A DNA stretch of 64,000 nucleotides from Pusillimonas caeni (lineage in GTDB: Bacteria; Pseudomonadota; Gammaproteobacteria; Burkholderiales; Burkholderiaceae_B). Each line of letters opens with the position of its first letter. The first letter of the stretch is position 1. The DNA lies in assembly GCF_003545815.1 (NCBI RefSeq), contig NZ_PDUW01000011.1, positions 42,149 through 106,148 of the forward strand. The letters are read 5' to 3'. Below, in pieces: positions 1 through 6,588 of the stretch. Under the pieces are notes generated by a model. That model made no database searches. It saw nothing but the letters and a program-made list of their open reading frames with translations, and was not told the DNA's origin. A program made the position numbers and the translations under genes.

Positions 1-495
1 CTCGGTCCGCACCAGTTCGACCACGCGCTGCAGCCCGTGCTCGTGCACGTAGGCCAGGTGGCGGGCGAAGCGCTCGTGGCCGCCGATGCGGTACTTGGCG
101 CCGCCCACCGGCCAGTACAGAATCATGCCCAGCGTGCGCCGGGGGTGGGCCACGGCGAAGGCGGCGACCGGGCAGCAGCCCATGCAGCCGCCCATCAGAA
201 AAGCCTTGTCTATGCCCAGATGATCGAGCAGCCCTGCGCCCTGGGCGACGTAGTCGGACCAGCCCACCCGTTCGACCCGTCCGCCCGAGCGGCCGGTTTC
301 GCGCCGATCGAAAATAATGCAGCGGTAATGCTTGCTGAGATGGTCCAGCGGCCTGACCTTGGCGTAGATGCCCAGGGAAGACCATTGGTCCAGGGTGGCA
401 TTGAAGCCGCCCGGCGAGAACATGAGCAGCGGCGGACCCGATTGACCCACGACTTCGTAGCGGGTCTCGATTCCGTCGATGAGTGCGCTTGCCAT
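1..495 (-). CDS. alpha/beta hydrolase with Cys nucleophile elbow (3' end cut by window)
   Basis: The reverse strand reads open from an ATG at 495 to the window edge (165 codons), so the C-terminus is missing. Visible alpha/beta-hydrolase features are the oxyanion-hole stretch SPGGF near residue 27, the strand-turn FDRRETGRSGG near residue 62 and the elbow GGCMG at residues 102-106. The elbow has Cys104 where most family members have Ser, as in dienelactone hydrolase-type enzymes. The acid and His of the triad would lie outside the window. It starts 37 bp after the stop of the PanB-like gene and is the third gene of a leftward operon. A role in hydrolysing a ring-cleavage or ester intermediate is inference from context. 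The family call is firm; the substrate is unknown. Confidence 0.8.
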   Translation of the reverse strand, partial: MASALIDGIETRYEVVGQSGPPLLMFSPGGFNATLDQWSSLGIYAKVRPLDHLSKHYRCIIFDRRETGRSGGRVERVGWSDYVAQGAGLLDHLGIDKAFLMGGCMGCCPVAAFAVAHPRRTLGMILYWPVGGAKYRIGGHERFARHLAYVHEHGLQRVVELVRTE

Positions 496-532
496 GAACG
501 AATTTCCTTATGCTGATGCCGACGCCATGGCG

Positions 533-1375
533 TTACGCCGCGGGCCTGGGCGCGGGTACGGCGCCCTTGATCTGGCGCGCCGCCCGCACGTCGGTCGAGT
601 ACTCGGTGATCGCATCGAGCACGATGCGGGCTACGTTGGCGTAGGTTTCGGCGGGCGAGTCGATGGAGCTCGCGGCATAGCCGATGGCCGCATTGACCAT
701 GCGCATGCGTCCGTCCAGCCAGGGTCCGCCGCCGAAGCCGCCGATGACGGGGATGGACACGGCCTTGGCGACGGCTTCGCCGGCCACCGGCCCCGAATTG
801 GTGAAATCAAGCAGCGAGGCGCCCGCGGCCTCGAGCCGCTGCGCTTCCTCGACGAAGCGGGCGGTGAGCTCGGGCGGAATCTGTGCCCCCGGCTTGGCGG
901 CATTGCTGTACTGCAAGCCGTATTGCAGCGCGGTTTGCGGCGTGATGCCGAACTGCGCGAAGACGGGTATGCCGGCGCGCGCGATGGCGGTCACCGCCTC
1001 GGGAAAATCATTGGCGCCGTCCAGCTTGACGATGTCGATGCCGCCTTCCTTGACCAGCCTTATGGCGGCCCTGACCGCGGCGTCCGCGCCCTCTTGCAGC
1101 GGCCCATAGGGAAAGTCGCAGCTGACCAGGGCCCGCTTGACCCCGCGCCGTACCGCCTTGCACACGACCAGCACTTCGTCCATGGTGATTTCAAGCGGAT
1201 TGGGGTGGCCCCATAGATTGATGCCCACGGTGTCGCCCACCGAGACGATGTCGACGCCGGCGCGATCGACGATCTGCGCGATTTGATAGTCCCAGGCCAC
1301 GACCCCGACGATTTTCTTGCCTTCGCGCTTCATTTGCTGAAGGGCCGGGATGGTGACGGAATCCTGTGTCTCCAT
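533..1375 (-). CDS. PanB-like protein (ketopantoate hydroxymethyltransferase family) with altered active site
   Basis: This 280-residue protein has the TIM-barrel layout of 3-methyl-2-oxobutanoate hydroxymethyltransferase. It starts with LQQMKREGKKIVGVVAWDY, and keeps the VGDTVG metal-site loop (Asp48) and the CDFPY strand (Asp87). The third metal-site Glu of PanB is replaced by Asp119 in KLDGAN, the usual GHIGLTPQ loop reads AQFGITPQ, and the catalytic Glu position reads Asp190 in SLLDFTNSGP. These changes argue against routine pantothenate synthesis. It sits between a decarboxylase-like gene and a hydrolase on one strand, which suggests an aldol or retro-aldol, or C-C lyase, step in catabolism. 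Canonical PanB remains possible but less likely. Confidence 0.75.
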   Translation of the reverse strand: METQDSVTIPALQQMKREGKKIVGVVAWDYQIAQIVDRAGVDIVSVGDTVGINLWGHPNPLEITMDEVLVVCKAVRRGVKRALVSCDFPYGPLQEGADAAVRAAIRLVKEGGIDIVKLDGANDFPEAVTAIARAGIPVFAQFGITPQTALQYGLQYSNAAKPGAQIPPELTARFVEEAQRLEAAGASLLDFTNSGPVAGEAVAKAVSIPVIGGFGGGPWLDGRMRMVNAAIGYAASSIDSPAETYANVARIVLDAITEYSTDVRAARQIKGAVPAPRPAA

Positions 1376-1462
1376 GGGTGGTTCTGCCTCGTTATTGAAT
1401 GGATGCTGGAGCCGGGAAACTCTTGCGTCCGGGCGGCTCCGTATCCCGGCTCGGTTCGCGCC

Positions 1463-2413
1463 TCAGGCGCTGCGGGTCGACGCCCGCACGGGGGCGAAGA
1501 GTTCGTCCGCGGTATAGGCCCGATCGATGATTCCTTGTTCGCGGGCGTAGCGGATGACGGTGTCCACCATGGCCCGATTGGGTTCCAGTCCATAGGGCAG
1601 CGGATCACCGCCCAGGGTCTGCATGACGCGCCGATAGGTCTGGTCGGCCTTGGTCGGCGCTTCGATTTCGCCCTTGGCCAGGCGCGCCAGATAAAGCTGC
1701 TTGGCCTGATCGAAAGCGTCGTAGACGGCCTGCGCCAGCCCGGGATGGGCCTGGAGCAGTTCGTCCTTGACCACGATGGTGTGGTTGATGGGATAGTGCC
1801 CTTGCCCGGCCAGCAGCCGGAAGCCGCGTTCGGCGGCATCGGGGATGAGGGGACGCAGGTCGGGATGGTCGGAGGCGATGCCGATGGCGGCGTCCAGTTC
1901 GCCCGCCTCCAGCATGGCCTCGAGTGTCCGGCCCTGGGGCATTGAGACCACATTGGCGCCCGGCCGGAACTCTTCCACGTGCTCGTCGCCGGACAATACC
2001 CAGGTGATGCGGCCGAGATCCACGCCGTATTCGTCCTGCATGATGCCGCGCGCCCATACGCCCGTGGTAACCGTATAGCCCCGGTTGACGCCCACTTTGC
2101 CGCCTTCGAGCTGGCGCGGGTCGGTGATGCCCGACTTGGCGTTGACCAGGATGGCGCCGTGATGGAAGGCGCGCACCACGAAGACGGGCAGGGCGGTGAA
2201 GCGCTTGCCGTGCGACTTGGCGCAGATGTAGGTGGTGAGCGCCATTTCGCTGACGTCGAACTCCAGGCCCCGCACCATGCGGCGGAAGGCCTTGATGATG
2301 GGGCTGACTTCTTCGAACTCCAGTTCGAAGCCGCGGGGCTGGACGGTGCCGTCCTTGAGCGCCTGGGTGTGTCCCAATGTCTGTATGGCGGTTGTCAGTT
2401 TATGGTTTGCCAT
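1463..2413 (-). CDS. 4,5-dihydroxyphthalate decarboxylase-like / NMT1-type protein, copy 1
   Basis: The 316-residue product matches the family annotated as 4,5-dihydroxyphthalate decarboxylase (Pht5-like), which shares the periplasmic-binding-protein fold of NMT1/THI5 proteins. Family marks are the N-terminal strand followed by a GTVQPRGFELEF segment, the SEMALTTYI stretch, the FHHGAILVNAKSGI loop and a C-terminal DPLPYGLEPNR motif. There is no signal peptide, so it should be cytoplasmic, which favours an enzyme over a transport component. It is the first gene of the leftward operon and has a paralogue at 5151-6140. A strong palindrome of the IclR-type lies 69 bp upstream of its start. The true substrate cannot be told from sequence. 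Confidence 0.75.
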   Translation of the reverse strand: MANHKLTTAIQTLGHTQALKDGTVQPRGFELEFEEVSPIIKAFRRMVRGLEFDVSEMALTTYICAKSHGKRFTALPVFVVRAFHHGAILVNAKSGITDPRQLEGGKVGVNRGYTVTTGVWARGIMQDEYGVDLGRITWVLSGDEHVEEFRPGANVVSMPQGRTLEAMLEAGELDAAIGIASDHPDLRPLIPDAAERGFRLLAGQGHYPINHTIVVKDELLQAHPGLAQAVYDAFDQAKQLYLARLAKGEIEAPTKADQTYRRVMQTLGGDPLPYGLEPNRAMVDTVIRYAREQGIIDRAYTADELFAPVRASTRSA

Positions 2414-2461
2414 GATGCCTCCGTAATGCCTGCTGGAATTCTAGGATGAAAATCGGACCAA

Positions 2462-2498
2462 GGCAACAAATTTGAAACGCAGTTCTCTATATCAGAAC
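2462..2498. promoter_or_regulatory. putative IclR-type operator pair upstream of the leftward operon
   Basis: Positions 2482-2498 read GTTCTCTATATCAGAAC, an inverted repeat GTTCT-N7-AGAAC. A weaker copy exactly 20 bp away (2462-2478, GGCAACAAATTTGAAAC) keeps only the right half. The strong site lies 69 bp before the start of the decarboxylase-like gene. It belongs to the recurring motif found at several promoters in this window. Confidence 0.6.
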
Positions 2499-2520
2499 AC
2501 ACGGCCGCGATGGCGGACGG

Positions 2521-2868
2521 TCAGCAGCAGTCGCAGCCATACCCTTCCGGAACAATCAGCGCGGGCTTCATCCAGTGAAACGGCAGATCGTCTTCGCCGA
2601 CCTCGTGCAGAGGCTTGAATACCTTGAACTGATGGCGGTCGGCCGGGCTGGTCCAGAAGACCACCACGGTCTCGAGCGGCGGACAGCCGGGCGAGGCGCA
2701 GGCCACCTCGGTCACCAGCAGCGGCGTGTCTTCGTCCAGTTCGAAGCGTTCGCGGGTCATGGCCTTGACGCGTTCCATGGATGCGAGATGGGAAGCTTCG
2801 CGCCGGAAGGATCCCATTCTTCCGGCGCCCGAAAAGGCCCGGAAGGGAGAGTGCGTCGAACCGTTCAT
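2521..2868 (-). CDS. conserved small protein with C-terminal CDCC, function unknown
   Basis: The 115-residue product is not a family I can name. It has a CASPGCPPLETVVVFWTSP core (two Cys near residues 57-61) and ends in GYGCDCC, so it has a cluster of Cys residues that could bind a metal or Fe-S cofactor. No signal peptide or membrane segment is visible. The ATG at 2868 follows a GGGGAAG stretch. A later ATG at 2778 would remove a low-complexity 30-residue head, so the start is uncertain. It is divergent from the binding-protein gene at 3023, with an IclR-type site pair between them, which suggests co-regulation with the island. Confidence 0.6.
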   Translation of the reverse strand: MNGSTHSPFRAFSGAGRMGSFRREASHLASMERVKAMTRERFELDEDTPLLVTEVACASPGCPPLETVVVFWTSPADRHQFKVFKPLHEVGEDDLPFHWMKPALIVPEGYGCDCC

Positions 2869-2893
2869 CGGACTTCCCCGGGTGACTGAATAT

Positions 2894-2930
2894 TTTCCAT
2901 TATACAGAACGACGTTTCATTTTAATTGCC
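2894..2930. promoter_or_regulatory. putative IclR-type operator pair between divergent genes
   Basis: Two 17-bp elements lie 20 bp apart: TTTCCATTATACAGAAC (2894-2910) and GTTTCATTTTAATTGCC (2914-2930). Each keeps one good half-site. The spacing equals that of the better pairs at 9460, 23105 and 40959. Confidence 0.5.
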
Positions 2931-3022
2931 CTTGCCGAAATATGTCCGTACAATGAATCGCACAAGAGGCATGCATTGCATGCGGCAAAACGAGACGAGA
3001 CCCCGAGCTGAATGGAGGAAGC

Positions 3023-4072
3023 ATGAACAACAGGTGGACAGTCTGGATGCTGGCGCTGGCAACGGCCTTATGCATCTATGCGCCGGGCGGGAAGGCCCAG
3101 GAGGCATCTCCCAACGAGGCGATCTACCAGTATCAGGGCCCGGACCGCGAACAGAAGCTGATCGAGGCCGCGCGCAAGGAAGGCTCGCTCACTCTCTACA
3201 CTTCGCTGGCCACATCGGAGTCCCGCCCGCTGGCCCAGGCCTTCGAGGACAAGTACGGCATCAAGGTGACGCTATGGCGTTCCACCAGCGACAAGGTGGT
3301 GCAGCGCGCCGTCACCGAGGCGCGGGGCGGGCGGCACGCCGTCGACGTGGTGGAGACCAACGGTCCCGAGATGGAGATGCTGGCGCGTGAAAAACTGCTG
3401 GCCCACTTCGAAAGCCCCCATATCGCCGACCTGCCGGCGTCCGCGCGGCCGGCGCACGGCCTTTGGGTGACCGACCGGCTGAATTTCTTCGTGGTGGCGT
3501 ACAACACCAATCTGGTCAAGAAAGACGAATTGCCCGAGCAGTACGAAGGCTTTCTCGATCCGAAATGGCAGGGCAAGATAGGCCTGGAGGCCACCGACGT
3601 CGAGTGGATGGCCACCCTCATCAAAGAGCGCGGGCGCGACAAGGGCGAAGACTTCTTCCGCAAGCTGGCCGCCATGAGGCCGGACGTGCGCAAGGGCCAC
3701 ATGCTGCTGTCCGAAATGGTGGGGGCGGGCGAGGTGCCGGTGGCCCTCACCGTCTACAACTCCGAAATCGAGTCCATCTCCCGCCGCGGCGGGCCGGTGG
3801 CCTGGAAGCCGGTCCAGCCCGTGGTGGGCCGCCCGCAGGGCATAGGCGTGATGCGCAATGCGCCCAATCCGCACGCCGCGCTGCTGTTCGCGGACTTCGT
3901 CCTGTCGCGCGAAGGCCAGGAGTTCTTCCATTCGATGGGGCGCATCCCGGCCAGCGAAAGCGTCAAGACCGACCTCAAGGCGTTTCCCTACATCATGGTC
4001 GATCCGGCCACGGTGCTGGACGAGCACGACGAGTGGTACGGATTGTGGAACGAACTGTTCCTGACCCGTTGA
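3023..4072 (+). CDS. extracellular solute-binding protein, family 1 (paralogue 1 of 6)
   Basis: This 349-residue periplasmic binding protein has a Sec signal peptide (residues 1-25, cleavage after GGKA). It then has the family hallmarks YQGPDREQKLIEAARKEG, LTLYTSL, KYGIKVTLWR and a central YNTNLVKKDELPEQYEGFLDPKWQGKI region. It resembles AfuA/FbpA-type binding proteins, but the paired-Tyr iron site (NYY) is not evident: the matching place reads VYNSEIE. An organic ligand or metal-organic complex is therefore as likely as ferric iron. The start follows a GGAGG-like ribosome site 5-6 bases upstream. No permease is adjacent; the only permease/ATPase pair is at 9566-12473. Confidence 0.88.
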   Translation: MNNRWTVWMLALATALCIYAPGGKAQEASPNEAIYQYQGPDREQKLIEAARKEGSLTLYTSLATSESRPLAQAFEDKYGIKVTLWRSTSDKVVQRAVTEARGGRHAVDVVETNGPEMEMLAREKLLAHFESPHIADLPASARPAHGLWVTDRLNFFVVAYNTNLVKKDELPEQYEGFLDPKWQGKIGLEATDVEWMATLIKERGRDKGEDFFRKLAAMRPDVRKGHMLLSEMVGAGEVPVALTVYNSEIESISRRGGPVAWKPVQPVVGRPQGIGVMRNAPNPHAALLFADFVLSREGQEFFHSMGRIPASESVKTDLKAFPYIMVDPATVLDEHDEWYGLWNELFLTR

Positions 4073-4119
4073 CGGTATGGACGGAGGCAGCGGCGGCAAT
4101 GACTTTACGCTACACTGCT

Positions 4120-4136
4120 GTTCTGTATAACAGAAA
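4120..4136. promoter_or_regulatory. putative IclR-type autoregulatory operator
   Basis: GTTCTGTATAACAGAAA contains the perfect inverted repeat TTCTGT-ATA-ACAGAA. It ends 12 bp before the iclR start codon at 4149, a position expected for autoregulation. No second site was seen 20 bp away. Confidence 0.6.
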
Positions 4137-4148
4137 AGGACGGTGTTT

Positions 4149-4979
4149 ATGGAACAGGGTGCCAAAGTTTTGAAAGCCGCCAAGAAGCCGGCCAAACCCA
4201 AGACGCGACTGTCGTCGGTGGCCAATGCGATACGCATCATCAAGGTCTTTTCCGACGAAGAATACGAGATCGGCATCAGCGATCTGGGCAAGCGCCTGTC
4301 GCTGCCGAAAAGCACGGTCCATCGCCTGGCCAGCACGCTGGTCGATGCGGGCATGCTGGAGCAGAATGCCGAGAACGGCAAATACAGGCTCGGCCTGACC
4401 ATCTTCGAACTGGGCTCGCTGGTGCGGCGCAAAATGGATTTCTCCAACGAAGCCAAGCCCTATCTGATGGAACTGCGCGAGAAAACCGGCGAAACCGTAT
4501 TGCTCAGCGTGCTGGAGCACAGCAGCATGCTGGTGATCAACAGTCTGGAGAGCAAATACTCTGTGCGCATGACGGTCGACGTGGGCGTGCGCCGCCATGC
4601 CTGCTACACGGCGGGCGGCAAGGCCTTGCTGGCCTTCCAGCCGGTCGAGGTCATCGACGAGATCATCGCCGAGGGCTGGGAAGCCGAAACCGACAACACC
4701 ATCACCGATCCCGCCGCCTTTCGCCAAGAGCTGGCCGGCATCCGCAGTTCCGGCTATGCCCTGGACGACGAAGAAGGCGAGATCGGCCTGCGCAGCATTG
4801 CCGTGCCCATCCGCGACCATGGCGGCAACGTGGTGGCGGCGGTCAGCGTGGTGGGGCCTTCGCAGCGCCTGACCAAGCGCATACTGGCCTCGTATGTGTC
4901 GGACGTGGTGTCGGCCGGCGAGGCGATTTCGCTGCGTCTGGGCTACCAGCCCTTGCGCAACGCGCGACGCCGGGCCTGA
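4149..4979 (+). CDS. IclR-family transcriptional regulator
   Basis: The 276-residue protein has a basic head, then an IclR winged helix-turn-helix (LSSVANAIRIIKVFSD through LPKSTVHRLASTLVDAGML, about residues 20-80). An IclR effector domain follows with RHACYTAGGKALLAF (about 150) and GIRSSGYALDDEEGEIGLRSIAVPI (about 200). I chose the ATG at 4149 because an AAAAGGA site sits 9 bases upstream; a GTG at 4143 is only 3 bases from it. IclR proteins usually bind short imperfect palindromes and sense aromatic or organic acids. The recurring GTTCY-N7-RGAAC motif is its likely operator, since one copy precedes its own gene. Activator or repressor status cannot be told. Confidence 0.9.
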   Translation: MEQGAKVLKAAKKPAKPKTRLSSVANAIRIIKVFSDEEYEIGISDLGKRLSLPKSTVHRLASTLVDAGMLEQNAENGKYRLGLTIFELGSLVRRKMDFSNEAKPYLMELREKTGETVLLSVLEHSSMLVINSLESKYSVRMTVDVGVRRHACYTAGGKALLAFQPVEVIDEIIAEGWEAETDNTITDPAAFRQELAGIRSSGYALDDEEGEIGLRSIAVPIRDHGGNVVAAVSVVGPSQRLTKRILASYVSDVVSAGEAISLRLGYQPLRNARRRA

Positions 4980-5000
4980 CCGGCGCCCAAGGTCGCAACC

Positions 5001-5031
5001 AGCCGCCAAGCCGAGCTTGGCGGCTATTTTT
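5001..5031 (+). terminator. rho-independent terminator after iclR
   Basis: A perfect 11-bp stem (AGCCGCCAAGC / GCTTGGCGGCT) with a 3-base loop is followed by ATTTTT, 21 bp after the iclR stop codon. Confidence 0.85.
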
Positions 5032-5037
5032 GAAGCA

Positions 5038-5074
5038 ACACAAATTTACAGAACACTATTCAACATATCGGAAC
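5038..5074. promoter_or_regulatory. putative IclR-type operator pair before the second decarboxylase-like gene
   Basis: ACACAAATTTACAGAAC (5038-5054) and ATTCAACATATCGGAAC (5058-5074) lie 20 bp apart. The right half-site RGAAC is intact in both and the left half is good only in the second. They end 76 bp before the GTG start at 5151. Confidence 0.5.
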
Positions 5075-5150
5075 AGCAGGCGGACAACCGCCCTGTTTCT
5101 TTCAACGAGGAATGGTCCCGGCCGAAGCCGGGCGGAGGAAAGGAGACGAA

Positions 5151-6140
5151 GTGGCCAAGCTGAGAATGACATTTGCCTGCTGGAACTACGACCGCACGCG
5201 CGCGCTGATGGACGATAGCGTACGGCCCGACGGCATCGAGCTCAATTATCTGAACCTGTCGGTGGAAGAGACCTTCTTCCGCATGCTCAGGCATCGGGAG
5301 TTCGACGCGGCCGAGATGTCCCTGTCCTCGTACACGATGTCCCTGTTCCGGGACAGCCCCTTCATCGCCATACCGGTGTTCCCCTCGCGCTTTTTCCGCC
5401 ATTCCTGCATCTATGTCAACGCGAACAGCGGCATCAAGGAGCCGAAGGACCTGATCGGAAAGCGGGTGGGCTGTCCCGAATACCAGATGACGGCCCCGGC
5501 CTGGATACGCGGCATACTTGCCGACGAATACGGCGTGCCGGTCGATAGCGTCACCTATTGCACCGGCGGCGAAGAAGAGCCCAACAGGCCCGAGAAGCTG
5601 AAGCTGGATCTGCCGTCCAACATCCGCGTCGAGCCGATCGGCCCGGACAAGACCCTGTCGTCCATGCTGGCCAGCGGCGAGATCGATGCGCTGTACACGG
5701 CCCGCATGCCTTCGAGCTACCGGAACGCGGGCGGCAAGGTCAAGCGCCTGTTCGAAGACTACGTGCCCCTGGAGCAGGATTATTTCAAGCGCACCGGCAT
5801 TTTCCCCATCATGCATACGGTGGTGATACGCCGTGATGTCTATGAGCGCGACCGCTGGGTGGCGCAATCGTTGTACAAGGCGTTGTGCGAGGCCCAGCGC
5901 ATCACCTACGAGGACCTGTACCAGACCGCCGCGCTCAAGGCCATGCTGCCCTGGACGGCCGCGCACGTCGAGCAGGCCCGCCGCGACATGGGCGACGATT
6001 TCTGGCCCTACGGTTTCGCGCGCAACGAGCACACGCTTTCCACTTTCCTGCGTTACTCGCACGAGCAGGGCCTGTCCAAGCGCCGCCTAGACCCCCACGA
6101 CCTCTTCGCCCCTGAAACTCTGGAGGAGTTCCGGGTTTGA
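5151..6140 (+). CDS. 4,5-dihydroxyphthalate decarboxylase-like / NMT1-type protein, copy 2
   Basis: I start this gene at the GTG at 5151 because GGAAAGGAGA lies 6-7 bases upstream; the ATG at 5112 has no ribosome site. The 329-residue protein begins AKLRMTFACWNYDRTRALMD. Family marks are the VRPDGIELNYL segment, FDAAEMSLSSYTMSL, FFRHSCIYVNANSGI and a C-terminal DDFWPYGFARN. It is closer to the textbook Pht5 pattern than copy 1 and also lacks a signal peptide. In phthalate pathways this family removes CO2 from 4,5-dihydroxyphthalate, so an aromatic dicarboxylate substrate is plausible but not shown. The gene stands alone, followed by a repeat-rich 448-bp gap. Confidence 0.8.
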   Translation: MAKLRMTFACWNYDRTRALMDDSVRPDGIELNYLNLSVEETFFRMLRHREFDAAEMSLSSYTMSLFRDSPFIAIPVFPSRFFRHSCIYVNANSGIKEPKDLIGKRVGCPEYQMTAPAWIRGILADEYGVPVDSVTYCTGGEEEPNRPEKLKLDLPSNIRVEPIGPDKTLSSMLASGEIDALYTARMPSSYRNAGGKVKRLFEDYVPLEQDYFKRTGIFPIMHTVVIRRDVYERDRWVAQSLYKALCEAQRITYEDLYQTAALKAMLPWTAAHVEQARRDMGDDFWPYGFARNEHTLSTFLRYSHEQGLSKRRLDPHDLFAPETLEEFRV

Positions 6141-6226
6141 GCTAAGCAAACCCGAAACCGACAGGTTTGGGTTTGAGCTAAGCGAAGCGACTGTCAAATC
6201 CGAAACCGACTGGGTTGGGTTTGAGC
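6133..6226. repeat. direct repeats with a 48-bp period at the 3' end of the decarboxylase-like gene
   Basis: GGGTTTGAGCTAAGC occurs at 6133-6147 and 6169-6183, and its first ten bases recur at 6217-6226. AAACCCGAAACCGAC at 6148-6162 recurs with one change at 6196-6210. The 6148/6196 and 6169/6217 pairs are both 48 bp apart, so this is an imperfect tandem duplication. The first copy includes the gene's own stop codon. Confidence 0.7.
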
Positions 6227-6257
6227 CGGGGGTTAGTTGGGTTCTTGAGCCGGGCGA

Positions 6258-6453
6258 GGGGCGGAGGGTCTTTTGCAGTCCACATCATGCGGCCCTTCGG
6301 GCTTCCCGAATTTCTCTTGCCTGGTCGGGCGGCGGCAGAACTCGACCTCAGCGCTTCGCGCTTCGGGATTCGGACAGGCTGTCGCCGAAAGCCCCCGACC
6401 AGGCAAGAGAAATTCGGCGCATGCTGGATGGACTGCAAAAGACCCTCCGCCCC
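6258..6453. repeat. nested long inverted repeat (two 24-bp arms)
   Basis: An outer perfect 24-bp arm (6258-6281) pairs with 6430-6453. An inner perfect 24-bp arm (6306-6329) pairs with 6394-6417. The segments between the arms are not complementary. The whole 196-bp structure lies between two same-strand genes and contains no supported gene. It could be a palindromic non-autonomous element, or a transcription or mRNA-stability element. Confidence 0.8.
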
Positions 6454-6588
6454 TTGCCCTGAAGGTTGCCTTCAATTGGTCGACCGGGTCTGCATCAACC
6501 AACCACGGTATCAATTCAAATCGAGCGTATTCAAGAACACCTCAAGTCGAACACCAAAAGAGGTACTGGAAGTAAAAGGAAGAGAGAA

